This document shows positions 33,593-42,208 of a DNA stretch of 64,000 bases, piece after piece (the stretch's first letter is position 1; the number at the start of each line of letters is the position of its first letter). The stretch covers positions 1 through 64,000 of the forward strand of contig JAXMBI010000002.1 in the NCBI GenBank assembly GCA_046349955.1, given 5' to 3'. Below the pieces are notes generated by a model. The model was given only the letters and a program-made list of their open reading frames with translations. It did no database searches and was not told the origin of the DNA. This DNA is from JBGAPH01 sp046349955 (GTDB lineage Bacteria; Planctomycetota; Planctomycetia; Pirellulales; JBGAPH01). A program made the translations under genes and the position numbers.

Positions 33593-34651
33593 CTACCCCA
33601 TGGTCGCGCTCGCCTGACCGCCGGCCCCGGCAATCGAGCGCCGCATATCGGTGTCTGCCTGAATATTACGCAGGCGGTAGTAGTCGGAAATGGTGAGCTT
33701 GCCGCTGCGGAACGACTCGGAGATGGCCAAGGGCACCTGCGCCTCGGCCTCGACCACCTTCGAGCGGCTTTCCTCGATCTGGGCGATCATCTCTTGCTCG
33801 GCGGCCACGGCCGCGGCCCGCCGCCCTTCGGCGCTCGCGCGGGCGACGCGCATGTCGGCCTCGGCCTGGTCAGCTTGCAGCCGAGCGCCAATGTTGTCTC
33901 CCACGTCGATGTCGGCGATGTCGATCGACACGATCTCGAACGCCGTTTGCGAATCGAGCCGGCGGGCGAGCACGGCCTTGGAGATTCGATCCGGATTGGC
34001 AAGCACTTCCAGGTGGCTCTCGGCCGAGCCGATGGCGCTCACGATGCCTTCGCCGACGCGGGCGATGATCGTTTCCTCGGTGGCGCCGCCGATCAAGCGA
34101 TCGAGGTTCGCCCGCACGGTGACGCGGGCCTTGACCTTGAGTTGAATGCCGTTCTTCGCCACGGCGTCGAGCGAGTCGCGGGCGGCGCCCCGCGCAGGGC
34201 AATCGATCACCTTGGGATACACGCTCGTCTGCACCGCCTCGAGCACGTCGCGGCCGGCCAGGTCGATGGCCGTGGCCTTCTTGAAGTCGAGGTCGATCGT
34301 CTTGGCCTTACGCGCCGCAATGATGGCCCGGATCACGAGCGGCACCTTGCCGCCGGCCAAATGGTGCGCTTGCAGCGCCTTGCTGGTGATGCCCGTGTCG
34401 TCTCCCAGGCCCGCCTGCACCGCCATGATCTTGCTGCGCACGATCACGCGGGCGTTGACCTTGCGGAACGACATGCCGATCAGGTCGAAGATGCCGATCC
34501 CGGCGTTGCTGGAGACCGACTGGATCCAGAGGCGGAAATAGCTGGCCATGACGGCCACAATCACCAATCCGGCGAACAAGCCGAACAAGATGATCACGAT
34601 CATCGCCACGCGATAGATGTTGCTCTCGTCGACCTGAGCCAGGAGGGACAT
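33593..34651 (-). CDS. floA: Flotillin-like protein FloA
   Basis: 352 residues. N-terminal membrane segment (~15-38), then the FloA core: RLWIQSVSSNAGIGIFDLIG, MSFRKVNARVIVRSKIMAVQ, GLDDTGITSKALQAHHLAGG, a PHB-like region with KARVTVRANLDRLIGGATEE, and a long Ala/Glu-rich helix (ARLQADQAEADMRVARASAE) near the end. Forms membrane microdomains in bacteria and is usually linked to NfeD, which is the next gene upstream here. Length and motif order match the UPF0365/FloA family closely. Confidence 0.93.
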   Translation of the reverse strand: MSLLAQVDESNIYRVAMIVIILFGLFAGLVIVAVMASYFRLWIQSVSSNAGIGIFDLIGMSFRKVNARVIVRSKIMAVQAGLGDDTGITSKALQAHHLAGGKVPLVIRAIIAARKAKTIDLDFKKATAIDLAGRDVLEAVQTSVYPKVIDCPARGAARDSLDAVAKNGIQLKVKARVTVRANLDRLIGGATEETIIARVGEGIVSAIGSAESHLEVLANPDRISKAVLARRLDSQTAFEIVSIDIADIDVGDNIGARLQADQAEADMRVARASAEGRRAAAVAAEQEMIAQIEESRSKVVEAEAQVPLAISESFRSGKLTISDYYRLRNIQADTDMRRSIAGAGGQASATMG

Positions 34652-34710
34652 TGCAAGATCTCGAGGTGGAAACAGTCCGATCGAACCCTACCCTAACGTG
34701 CCGGCGACCG

Positions 34711-35304
34711 CTACGCCAGCGGGTCGCTCAGCGGGTCGAGGCCCAACTGGTCGATCGACTGGGAAAGGATGTCGTCGCCCCGCGGGGCCGCCTCGGGGCG
34801 GGCCTCGTCGGCCGAGACAGGCCGCACCACGACCCGCGGGCCATGCACGGCCACCACCCGCACCGACGTGCCGGGCTCGATCGCCAGCCCTTCGCTGAGG
34901 GCGTCCACCGTCAGGCCGCCCACTTCGACCGCGCCGCTAGGGAGCATGAGCGACTTGGCCCGCCCTACCTGACCCACCAGAGCTCGCAGTTGCCGGCGAT
35001 GCTCGTCGTCGGGCAACACGTCTGCCTCGCTTGGCGTTTGCAACAGTAATTGTTTGCCCACCGGCGTCTGAGGCAGGAGCTTAAAGGCCAGAATCAGCGT
35101 CACCGGCACGGCGACCATCGTCACGAGCACGAAAGCGAAGCCGGCCCGCGGGCCATGGTGGTAGAAGGCCATCGAGATCGAGACCAGAACCGAAATCGTG
35201 GCCAGGACGCCCAGGATTCCGCCCGAAGGGACGAAGATCTCGAGCATCACCAGGCCTAAGCCCAGCATCAGCAACAGGATGGGCCAGACCAAAGGGTTGA
35301 GCAT
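34711..35304 (-). CDS. NfeD-like membrane protein (short form)
   Basis: 197 residues. Two to three N-terminal helices (LVWPILLLMLGLGLVMLEIF; ILGVLATISVLVSISMAFY; FAFVLVTMVAVPVTLILAF) followed by a C-terminal OB-fold-like domain (~105-175, LVGQVGRAKSLMLPSGAVEV, RVVAVHGPRVVVRPV). It lacks the ClpP-type serine protease domain of long NfeD. Works with flotillins in membrane organisation in known cases. Gap to floA is 59 bases, same strand, which fits an nfeD-floA operon. Confidence 0.87.
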   Translation of the reverse strand: MLNPLVWPILLLMLGLGLVMLEIFVPSGGILGVLATISVLVSISMAFYHHGPRAGFAFVLVTMVAVPVTLILAFKLLPQTPVGKQLLLQTPSEADVLPDDEHRRQLRALVGQVGRAKSLMLPSGAVEVGGLTVDALSEGLAIEPGTSVRVVAVHGPRVVVRPVSADEARPEAAPRGDDILSQSIDQLGLDPLSDPLA

Positions 35305-35390
35305 CGGCTTTCCACGGGGCCAGACAACGCAGGACGGAGCACGCCGTCCTCATTTTACTCGTGCAGGCCACCGCTGCGCAAGCGGCCCGA

Positions 35391-38093
35391 CTACGTCGCT
35401 CGCCGCTCGGCCGCCGCCGCGGCCCGTTCGACCTGGTCGAGCAGCATTTGCAGCGCGCTCGCCAGACTGGCGACCTGCGGCGCTTGCAGCAGGTTCAGAT
35501 GATGCCCCGCGACCAAGTGGACGCGCAGCGCAGGCGTCCAGTGCCGCCATTCGCGCTCGGGCCGGCTCTTTACCTGCACCAGCGGCTCCGAGCCGAGCAG
35601 CAGATCGACGGTGCCGGGGAACGGCGTCGGCCGATAGTCGAGCGTGGCGTGCAGATTGTCGAGAAAGATATCGAAGATGCGCCGCGCCTGCTCCGGCTCG
35701 ACGCCCGCCGGCAACACGCCCGAGGCGATGGCGCAGGGCAAGAAATCGCGGAAAACCGCCTCGCGGTCAAGCGACTCGAACTGATAGAGCGGCAGCGCCA
35801 GGTCGGAAAACACGGTCCGCAGCACGGCCACGGCGTGCAGAATGCCGGCGTCGATCACGGCCATCAGGCCAACCTCGCGCCCGGCGCGGAGCGCCTGGCA
35901 GGCCATTTCGTAGGCCACCAGGCCGCCGAACGACCAGCCCCCCAAGTGCAGCGGCCCGCTGGGGCACTCGCGCTGCACGGCCGCCAAGTATTCGGCCGCC
36001 AGCCCTTCCACCGTGTCTCGCGGGCCTTCGACCCGATCCACGGCCGTACCCCGATGCTGCAGCCCGTACACGGCTCGTCCGCCCAAAGCAGCCGCGAGCT
36101 CTCGGTAGCACGAGACGTTGCCGCCGCCTGGGTGAACAAGAAACAGCGGCGTCTTTTCGCCGGCGCCCAACTGCACCAGGGGCGACCAGTTGCCTTGCGT
36201 GCGCTGAGCCCGCAGCCCAACCGCCAGCCGCTCAACGCTCGCCAACTCGAGCAACCGGTCGGGCGAAAGGCGGATGCCCCAGCGCCGCTCGATGCCCAGC
36301 GCCAGGTCGAGCGCGCCCAACGAGTCGGCGCCCCCGCGAAACAGGTCTTCCGCGAGCGAAACGGAGCGGTTCAGCAAAGCCTCGGCCATGCACAAGAGTT
36401 CGGCCTGCAGAGCGTCGCTCGGGGCGGCTCTCCGGGGCGGCAGCTCATCCCCCGTGAGGACAGGCGGAGCGTCGTGCAAGGCGCTCAGCTCGCGGAGGGC
36501 CCGGCGGTCGACTTTGCCATTGGCGTTGCGGGGAAGTTCCGGACAGGCCTGCCACTCGGCCGGCGCCATGTAGGTCGGCAAGCAAGCGGCGACGTGTTCG
36601 CGCAGTTCTGCGAGGTCGAAGGTTGATCCGGAGCGCGGCGCAACCCAGGCGGCCAGCCGCCCGGGACGGCCGTTGCTTGGCACGAACACCACGGCGGCGT
36701 CAGCCACCGAGTCATGCGCCAGGAGCGCCGCTTCGATGTCGCCCAGTTCGATGCGCCGCCCGTTGAGCTTGATCTGCTGATCGGAGCGGCCAACGAATTC
36801 GAGCGCGCCGTCGGGCCGCTGCCGCACCAGGTCGCCCGTGCGATACATCGCAGGATGCACGGCATCCCGATCGAAGACGAAGCGCTCCGCCGTGAGCTCG
36901 GGGCGATTGCGGTAGCCCCGCGCAACACCGGGGCCGGCCACACACAATTCTCCCGGCTCTCCGGCCGGCACTTCGCGATCATCCGCGTCGAGCAGGTACA
37001 CGCACGTTCCGGGCAAGGGCCGGCCGACGGGCACCGGCCCCGCCTCGCTGGGCAGGCACTCGTGGACCGTACACCACACGGTGGCTTCGGTCGGGCCATA
37101 TTCGTTGAACAGCCGCACGTCCGGCAGTTGGCGGAAGTGCTTGGCCACGAGCGGCTCGGGGCAGGTTTCGCCCGCCACCACCACCTGGTGCAGCGCCCAG
37201 GGTTCGGTGAACGGAGCGCCTTGCCACTGCTCGAGCACCGAATTCCAGACGGCCGGAATGCACAGCAACGTGGAAATCCGTTCGCGGGCGATTAGGCCCG
37301 GCAGATCGGTCCACCCGGAGGGGCGGTCGCCGGCTGAGAGGACGAGCGAGCCGCCGCTGGCCAACGTCCAAAACAGCCCGGCTACCGAGCTGTCGAACCA
37401 CAGCGGCGACAGCAATAGGAATCGACGCGCGGGACCGTAGTATTGAATGCGGGCCGCGTTCGAGTAGCTCAGGTTGGCGTGCGTCACCTCGACGCCTTTG
37501 GGCTCGCCTGTGGAGCCCGAAGTGTAGAGCACGTACGCCAGGTCGCCGGGCGTGGGCCCCACGGCGGCGCGTTTCTTGGCCCGCCGTTGCGCCCGCCGAT
37601 CGATCACCACGGGCGACAATCCGAGGGAAGCCACTCGATCGGCCGATCCGGCGGCCACGACGACGTGCGTGCAACCGGCGTCAGAGACGATCTGGGCCAA
37701 GCGAGCCGCAGGCAGGCCAGGGTCGAGCGGCACGTAGGCCGCTCCCGCCGCCAGCACTCCCAGCATGCCTGGCACGGCGAAGCGTGGGGAGTCGCACCAG
37801 ACTGCCACCGGGCGGTCGGGGCCGGCCCCTTGCCGTTGCAGTTCGGCGCCCAGTGCCTGGCTCCAAGCGGCCAGGCGGCCGTATCGGCAGCGCCAGCGGC
37901 CCTCACGCAGAGCCGTGCGTTGCGGCACGGTGGCGGCGCAGCGGAGGAATTCGTGGTAGACCGTGGGCAACACGCCGCAGAGGGCCGCGGCATCCGGGTC
38001 GTCGCCGACACTCGGTTCGAGCGGCACCGCGGCCAGCGTTGGGCTGGCCGCCGGGGCGGACTCCCATCCGTCATCTTCAGCAGGGCACGTCAT
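35391..38093 (-). CDS. Single-module nonribosomal peptide synthetase-like enzyme (adenylation-carrier-thioesterase)
   Basis: 900 residues from ATG 38093 (a TTG 12 codons upstream is possible). Adenylation domain ~35-530: A3 YTSGSTGEPKGVEVTH (~192), the WFDSSVAG segment with the Asp that usually contacts an alpha-amino group, A5 NEYGPTEATVW, A7/8 YRTGDLVRQRPDGALEFVGR with QIKLNGRRIELGDIE, A10 NGKVDRRAL (~526). Carrier domain ~555-625 with DLFRGGADSLGAL, the Ser (~591) for phosphopantetheine. Type I thioesterase ~640-890 with GGWSFGG (nucleophile Ser ~721) and a late His in LVAGHHLN. No condensation domain. A-T-TE enzymes are known to release or self-condense one activated acid. No phosphopantetheinyl transferase is adjacent. 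Confidence 0.9.
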   Translation of the reverse strand: MTCPAEDDGWESAPAASPTLAAVPLEPSVGDDPDAAALCGVLPTVYHEFLRCAATVPQRTALREGRWRCRYGRLAAWSQALGAELQRQGAGPDRPVAVWCDSPRFAVPGMLGVLAAGAAYVPLDPGLPAARLAQIVSDAGCTHVVVAAGSADRVASLGLSPVVIDRRAQRRAKKRAAVGPTPGDLAYVLYTSGSTGEPKGVEVTHANLSYSNAARIQYYGPARRFLLLSPLWFDSSVAGLFWTLASGGSLVLSAGDRPSGWTDLPGLIARERISTLLCIPAVWNSVLEQWQGAPFTEPWALHQVVVAGETCPEPLVAKHFRQLPDVRLFNEYGPTEATVWCTVHECLPSEAGPVPVGRPLPGTCVYLLDADDREVPAGEPGELCVAGPGVARGYRNRPELTAERFVFDRDAVHPAMYRTGDLVRQRPDGALEFVGRSDQQIKLNGRRIELGDIEAALLAHDSVADAAVVFVPSNGRPGRLAAWVAPRSGSTFDLAELREHVAACLPTYMAPAEWQACPELPRNANGKVDRRALRELSALHDAPPVLTGDELPPRRAAPSDALQAELLCMAEALLNRSVSLAEDLFRGGADSLGALDLALGIERRWGIRLSPDRLLELASVERLAVGLRAQRTQGNWSPLVQLGAGEKTPLFLVHPGGGNVSCYRELAAALGGRAVYGLQHRGTAVDRVEGPRDTVEGLAAEYLAAVQRECPSGPLHLGGWSFGGLVAYEMACQALRAGREVGLMAVIDAGILHAVAVLRTVFSDLALPLYQFESLDREAVFRDFLPCAIASGVLPAGVEPEQARRIFDIFLDNLHATLDYRPTPFPGTVDLLLGSEPLVQVKSRPEREWRHWTPALRVHLVAGHHLNLLQAPQVASLASALQMLLDQVERAAAAAERRAT

Positions 38094-38458
38094 GGGCCGT
38101 GATTTGGGCGAGGAACTCTCGTTGGACAATGCCTTGCGGTCGTCGCAAACGACGGACGGGCAGCGCCCACGCTACGAGGTCTGCGCTGTCGAGGGCGGCC
38201 GAGAGGGCAAGGGCGGCGCGGCCCACGAGCAGGAGGGAACGGCTGTCGTGCCGTAACGCGCCGACCCAATCGGCGCTTTGCAGACTCGGGGGAATATACC
38301 CTAGCGGTCCCCTGCCGACCAGGGATTTCGCCGCAGTCCGGGGGGTGGGCCGGACAGGGCCTCTAAGTCACAGCCATTTCAGGGATTGTGAAGAAAGAAC
38401 CGCGCCGACGCTGCCGATTGCAGCGGCCGGCGCGGTCGCCGGAATTAGGGCCAATACC
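38094..38458. other. Gap between esterase and NRPS genes
   Basis: About 365 bases. The proximal part could encode the N-terminal extension of the NRPS if the TTG at 38129 is used. The rest is GC-rich with no clear terminator, repeat or promoter that I can defend. Confidence 0.35.
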
Positions 38459-39190
38459 CTAGGTTTTGCTCTTGCGCCGCTGAGCCAGCAGCCACTCGAA
38501 CACCTGGGGATTCTCGTAGGTTGCGGTCCAGGAATCGTGCCCCGCTTCGGGATAAACCGTGAATTGGACGTTTCCGCCGGCTGCCTTGAGGGCCTCGACC
38601 ATCCGCTCCGACTGGCTCAGGGGCACCGCGTCGTCCTTCGCGCCGTGGAAAACCCAGGCGGGCAGAGCTTTGAATCGCTCGACCGATTTCGGGTCGCCGC
38701 CCCCACAAATGGGGACGATCGCCGCGAATTTTTCGGGGTGAGCGGCCGCCAGGGCAAACGTGCCGAAGCCCCCCATGCTCAGACCGGTGAGATAGACCCG
38801 GTCGGGATCCACCTTGTATTTCGCGGCGATTTCATCGATCAACTTAGAGAGCGCCTCCGGTTGCCAAGAGCTGCGCTCGGCGCATTGGGGCGAAAGCACG
38901 ATGAACGGCAAATCCTGCCCCGCGGCGACGAGCTTCGGCGGGCCGTGCTTCTTCACCTGGTTCACATCGCTGCCACGCTCCCCTGCCCCGTGCAAGAAGA
39001 CGAGCAACGGCCAGCGGTCCTGCGAGTCGTAGCCCTTCGGCAGGTACAGCAGGTAGTCCATGTCGACTTTCTGAGTGACTTCCGTGGAGAATTTGCCCGC
39101 GGCCTGCTGGCCCGGGACAGCGTCGGCGGCCTGTGCGGTCGAAGCGGCGACCACCAGTCCGAGAACGACTGAGAAGCGGAAGGTGTGCAT
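38459..39190 (-). CDS. Secreted alpha/beta-hydrolase, carboxylesterase/depolymerase-like
   Basis: 243 residues from ATG 39190, which opens a signal peptide (MHTFRFSVVLGLVVAASTAQ then AADA). The fold shows an oxyanion segment PLLVFLHGAGERGSDV (~61-76), nucleophile elbow YLTGLSMGGFGTFALA (Ser ~134), acid in FHGAKDDAVPLSQSE, and His in YPEAGHDSWTATY. This is the phospholipase/carboxylesterase and PHB-depolymerase-like group, exported. Substrate may be a polysaccharide ester or similar. It is upstream of the NRPS on the same strand but 365 bases away, so a link is uncertain. Confidence 0.83.
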   Translation of the reverse strand: MHTFRFSVVLGLVVAASTAQAADAVPGQQAAGKFSTEVTQKVDMDYLLYLPKGYDSQDRWPLLVFLHGAGERGSDVNQVKKHGPPKLVAAGQDLPFIVLSPQCAERSSWQPEALSKLIDEIAAKYKVDPDRVYLTGLSMGGFGTFALAAAHPEKFAAIVPICGGGDPKSVERFKALPAWVFHGAKDDAVPLSQSERMVEALKAAGGNVQFTVYPEAGHDSWTATYENPQVFEWLLAQRRKSKT

Positions 39191-39445
39191 AAGAGGCCCT
39201 CGGAAGGTGGGAAGGGTTATGCGAGCGAACAACGCCTAGCGCGGGTGCGAGTCTAGCCCCGGGCAAGTCCGCCCGCAACGGTCCGGCCTGCTTATAGCGG
39301 TGACGCCGTGGCCGTCCGCCGCGGCCCTGCGCGCTCGCTCAGGCGGCCTATATTTCAGCGAGCGGAAACGAACGGGGCTCACCCGTTCGCGCCCTGCCTC
39401 TCATCTCGGTTCGCAGCCGTTCGGCTTCCTCGTCGGAGATATCCC

Positions 39446-40171
39446 ATGCTTTCGCCGCTCAGCGCGGGCACGCAGCGCGCCTTGTTCGCTTTTGCCCAGC
39501 AAAGCCAAGCCTGGTCGCAGGCTGCCGAACGATTGGCGACCGGCCTCCGCATCAATCGCGCGGCAGACGATCCGGCCGGCCAGATCGCCGCCGACGATTT
39601 GCAGCGCGAACTCGTGGACCTCGAAAGCAGGCAAAGCGCGCTCGAGGCCGAAGACCGGCAGTCGCGCATCCAAGAGTCGACGCTCTCCTCGAGCCAAGAA
39701 GTGCTGCACACGCTCCAAGACTTGGTGGGCGCCGCCGCGGGCGAAGTCTCCGACGTGCAAGTCGGCGTGCTGCAGGGAGAGGTCGACCTAGCGGTCGAAG
39801 GCATCGAGCGGCTCGAGTCGTACGGAACTCGCTTTGGGATCGCCGAAGCCCTCAAGGACCTCAAGACAGGCGGCGCGGCCAGCCTGAACCGCGACCTGGG
39901 GGCCGCCGGCAAATCGGTCGAAGCGGCCGCCGGCATGGTGGCTCGGCGCCGGGCGATGCTCGGGGCGTATCAGCGCATGCACATCGAACCGCAGCAGCGG
40001 CTCATCGAGGATCAGGTCGTCTTACAGACCGAAGCCCTCAGCCGCGTGCGCGACAGCGACTTTGCTGTCGAGTTTGCGCGACTGCAGCAGAGCAGCACGC
40101 TGATGCGCAGCTCGCTGCTGGCGATCGCCTTGCAGCGCGACGCCAAGTCCAACCAAACGCGATCGTTCTGA
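39446..40171 (+). CDS. Short flagellin-like protein
   Basis: 241 residues from ATG 39446 (GGAG seven bases upstream). The N-terminus has the flagellin D0/D1 pattern ERLATGLRINRAADDPAGQI (~28-47) and the C-terminus DSDFAVEFARLQQSSTLMRS plus SLLAIALQ, the mirror D1/D0 half. The middle is only a helical segment (Glu/Gln/Ser-rich) without D2/D3 domains. It therefore resembles flagellin or a hook-associated FlgL-type protein but is much shorter than usual filament flagellins with variable domains. It stands alone, with no flagellar genes nearby. It could polymerise or act as a minor filament or junction component. Confidence 0.8.
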   Translation: MLSPLSAGTQRALFAFAQQSQAWSQAAERLATGLRINRAADDPAGQIAADDLQRELVDLESRQSALEAEDRQSRIQESTLSSSQEVLHTLQDLVGAAAGEVSDVQVGVLQGEVDLAVEGIERLESYGTRFGIAEALKDLKTGGAASLNRDLGAAGKSVEAAAGMVARRRAMLGAYQRMHIEPQQRLIEDQVVLQTEALSRVRDSDFAVEFARLQQSSTLMRSSLLAIALQRDAKSNQTRSF

Positions 40172-40349
40172 GGTAGCGCTTTTTGGGAGCGCATCGGCGG
40201 AGGCGGCGACCCGTCGTAACATGCTTCTGGGAAGTGCCTTACGCGTGGCCGCCGGCGTCGGGCCAATCTCGCGCTCCGCAATCCGCCGGACGCCGTAGAA
40301 TTCCTAGGGCGTCGATCCTTCGTCGCGCCCTTCTCCCGAGGAGCTCCGC

Positions 40350-41531
40350 ATGACGCCTGAGGAATCTCGACAGCTCTTGGCCGACGTCGACGCTTTTTGC
40401 ACCGAGCTGCGGCCTGCCGAGGAGCTTTGCTACCTCGAGCATCGGCAGAACGAGGAGCTCGTGCCCCTGGCCAAGAAGCACGGTCTGCTCGGCATGATCG
40501 CCCCCAAGGAACTCGGGGGGCGGGCGGCCGACGCCGTGACCTACGCCAAGGCGCTCGCCCGCATCGGCAACGAAGGGACGGGCGTCCGCACTTTCTTCTC
40601 AGGGCACCTCTCGATCGGGCAGCATCCGATCCTCGAGTTCGGCACGCCGGCGCAGAAGGATCGCTACATCCCCGCGGCGGTGCGCGGCGATTGCATTCTG
40701 GCCTTCGGCCTCACCGAGCCCGAGGCCGGCAGCAACCCGCTCGAGATGCAGAGCACGTACCGCCGCGTGGGGGACAAGTTCTTGCTCTCCGGCGTGAAGT
40801 ACCTGATCTCCAACGGCGGCATTGCCGACGCCGTGATCGCCTTCGCCTATCCGGCCGACGCCACGGGCGACGCCCGGCGGATGAGCGCCTTCATCGTCGA
40901 CACCGCGGGCGACACATTTCAGGCCGAAGATCTGCCGGCCAAGCTTGGCATGTTCACCACGAACACAGGCATGTTCCAGATGGACGAGCACCCGGTTCCG
41001 GTCGAGAACCTGCTCGGCGAAGAGGGGAACGGCTTCCGCATCGCTATGAACACGCTCGTCTCCGGGCGGCTGAGCGTGGCGGCGGGCTGTTTGGGGGTGA
41101 TCGAAGATTGCCTGGCCGAGTGCCTGGGCTACGCTAAGAGCCGCAGCCAGCACGGCAAGGAGATCGGCCGGCATCAGTTGGTGCAGGAGCACCTGGCCTC
41201 GATCGAAATGCACCGGGCCACGAGCGACGCCATGGTGATGCGGGCGGCCGAAGCCAAGCAGGCGGCGCACGACGCCCCCGGCGACGCTCAGCTAGCGACC
41301 GAGGCCGACCTGACGGTCGCCCGCGCCAAGCTGCACGCCTCGAACGCAGCCTGGGACGCGGCCGACCGGGCCGTGCAAATCTTCGGCGGCCGCGGCTGGT
41401 CGAACCTGTACCGCGTGGGGCGGCACCTGCAGGACGTGCGGGTCTGCCGGATCTACGAAGGGACCGACGAAATCCTCAAGCTCAAGTTGGCGGCGGTGCT
41501 GTTGGGCAAGGAGTACGCGGCGTTCCGGTAG
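40350..41531 (+). CDS. Acyl-CoA dehydrogenase family protein
   Basis: 393 residues. N-terminal helices, then FGLTEPEAGSNPLEMQSTYR (~117-136, FAD-contact region), a beta domain with GVKYLISNGGIADAVIAFAY, and the C-terminal helical domain with GKEIGRHQLVQEHLASIEM, QIFGGRGWSNLYRVGRHLQD and RICRIYEGTDEI-type ending (VCRIYEGTDEILKLKLA, the Glu being the usual catalytic base position). FAD enzyme introducing a 2,3 double bond in an acyl-CoA. Chain length not readable. No ETF or CoA ligase gene is next to it. Confidence 0.9.
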   Translation: MTPEESRQLLADVDAFCTELRPAEELCYLEHRQNEELVPLAKKHGLLGMIAPKELGGRAADAVTYAKALARIGNEGTGVRTFFSGHLSIGQHPILEFGTPAQKDRYIPAAVRGDCILAFGLTEPEAGSNPLEMQSTYRRVGDKFLLSGVKYLISNGGIADAVIAFAYPADATGDARRMSAFIVDTAGDTFQAEDLPAKLGMFTTNTGMFQMDEHPVPVENLLGEEGNGFRIAMNTLVSGRLSVAAGCLGVIEDCLAECLGYAKSRSQHGKEIGRHQLVQEHLASIEMHRATSDAMVMRAAEAKQAAHDAPGDAQLATEADLTVARAKLHASNAAWDAADRAVQIFGGRGWSNLYRVGRHLQDVRVCRIYEGTDEILKLKLAAVLLGKEYAAFR

Positions 41532-41533
41532 GG

Positions 41534-41561
41534 CTGCACAGGCTGGAAGCCGGTGCCACGA
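41534..41561. repeat. Short hairpin repeat of the CAGGCTGGAAGCC family
   Basis: CTGCACAGGCTGGAAGCCGGTGCCACGA-type unit directly after the acyl-CoA dehydrogenase stop, related to 25288-25343 and 48477-48538. The core folds as CAGGCT/AGCCGG with a short loop. Confidence 0.5.
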
Positions 41562-41679
41562 TCTCGGGCCGGCGGCAAGTTCCGCTCGGCGACGCTTCAA
41601 GTGTTGGTGGACCAGCGGAGGTCCGCGTACACTGAAGGCGGAGTCAGCGGCGACGGACCGTCTTGTCGAGGGCGTGGCA

Positions 41680-41814
41680 ATGCAAGTCCCTAGAATTCTT
41701 TGGCTCGGCCGGGTTGTCTTAGCACTCGGTTGGTTGGCGGCGAATTCGGCCTTCGCTCAACCTGGTGTGCCGCTCGAGGAAGTCAGGCTCGACAACCTGT
41801 TGCGCGGCGGTTGA
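41680..41814 (+). pseudogene. Truncated start of a secreted protein (44 codons)
   Basis: ATG 41680 to TGA 41814 encodes MQVPRILWLGRVVLALGWLA then ANSAFAQ, a clean signal peptide with an AxA-type cleavage site, followed by only ~16 residues (PGVPLEEVRLDNLLRGG). A signal peptide attached to so short a remainder suggests the N-terminal relic of a larger exported protein that has lost its body, rather than a working gene. A small exported peptide cannot be ruled out. Confidence 0.45.
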
Positions 41815-41918
41815 AGAACGCCGACTTATAGCCGTTGACCCCCCATTCCCACCCAAGCGTGGTCGTCGATCTGTCGAAAATGCACGTCATCCGCGCCCTG
41901 AGAACTCCTCGAAAGTGA

Positions 41919-42179
41919 TTACGCGCCGCGAAGCTTTCGTTTTCCTCCCAAGTTAGGCGAAAAGCGGCTGTCCGCGGGATGTTCGGCCGTAGCATGTGAC
42001 TCTGCCCACACCTGAAGGCGGTGATCAATCGTTTGGATGCCCTTGATTGCTGCAGCGCGGTGGCCGGTGCTCGCAGCTTCGTGGTCGTCCGTGCTGAGCA
42101 CCACGTAGTCGAGCATGCATCCCAAATCGTCAATGGCCGCCAACAGCGACGTTAACTCCGCGGATTCATACTCACGCAT
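41919..42179 (-). CDS. Possible small hypothetical protein (86 residues)
   Basis: MREYESAELTSLLAAIDDLG start, with a plausible acidic helix and a hydrophobic VLSTDD strand, then a basic tail. Codon usage resembles coding DNA and it does not overlap a better gene, but no family or ribosome binding site is evident. Could be a gene remnant beside the truncated secreted gene. Confidence 0.35.
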   Translation of the reverse strand: MREYESAELTSLLAAIDDLGCMLDYVVLSTDDHEAASTGHRAAAIKGIQTIDHRLQVWAESHATAEHPADSRFSPNLGGKRKLRGA

Positions 42180-42208
42180 TCTTCCGCCGCCACTTTAAAG
42201 AGTTCCGT

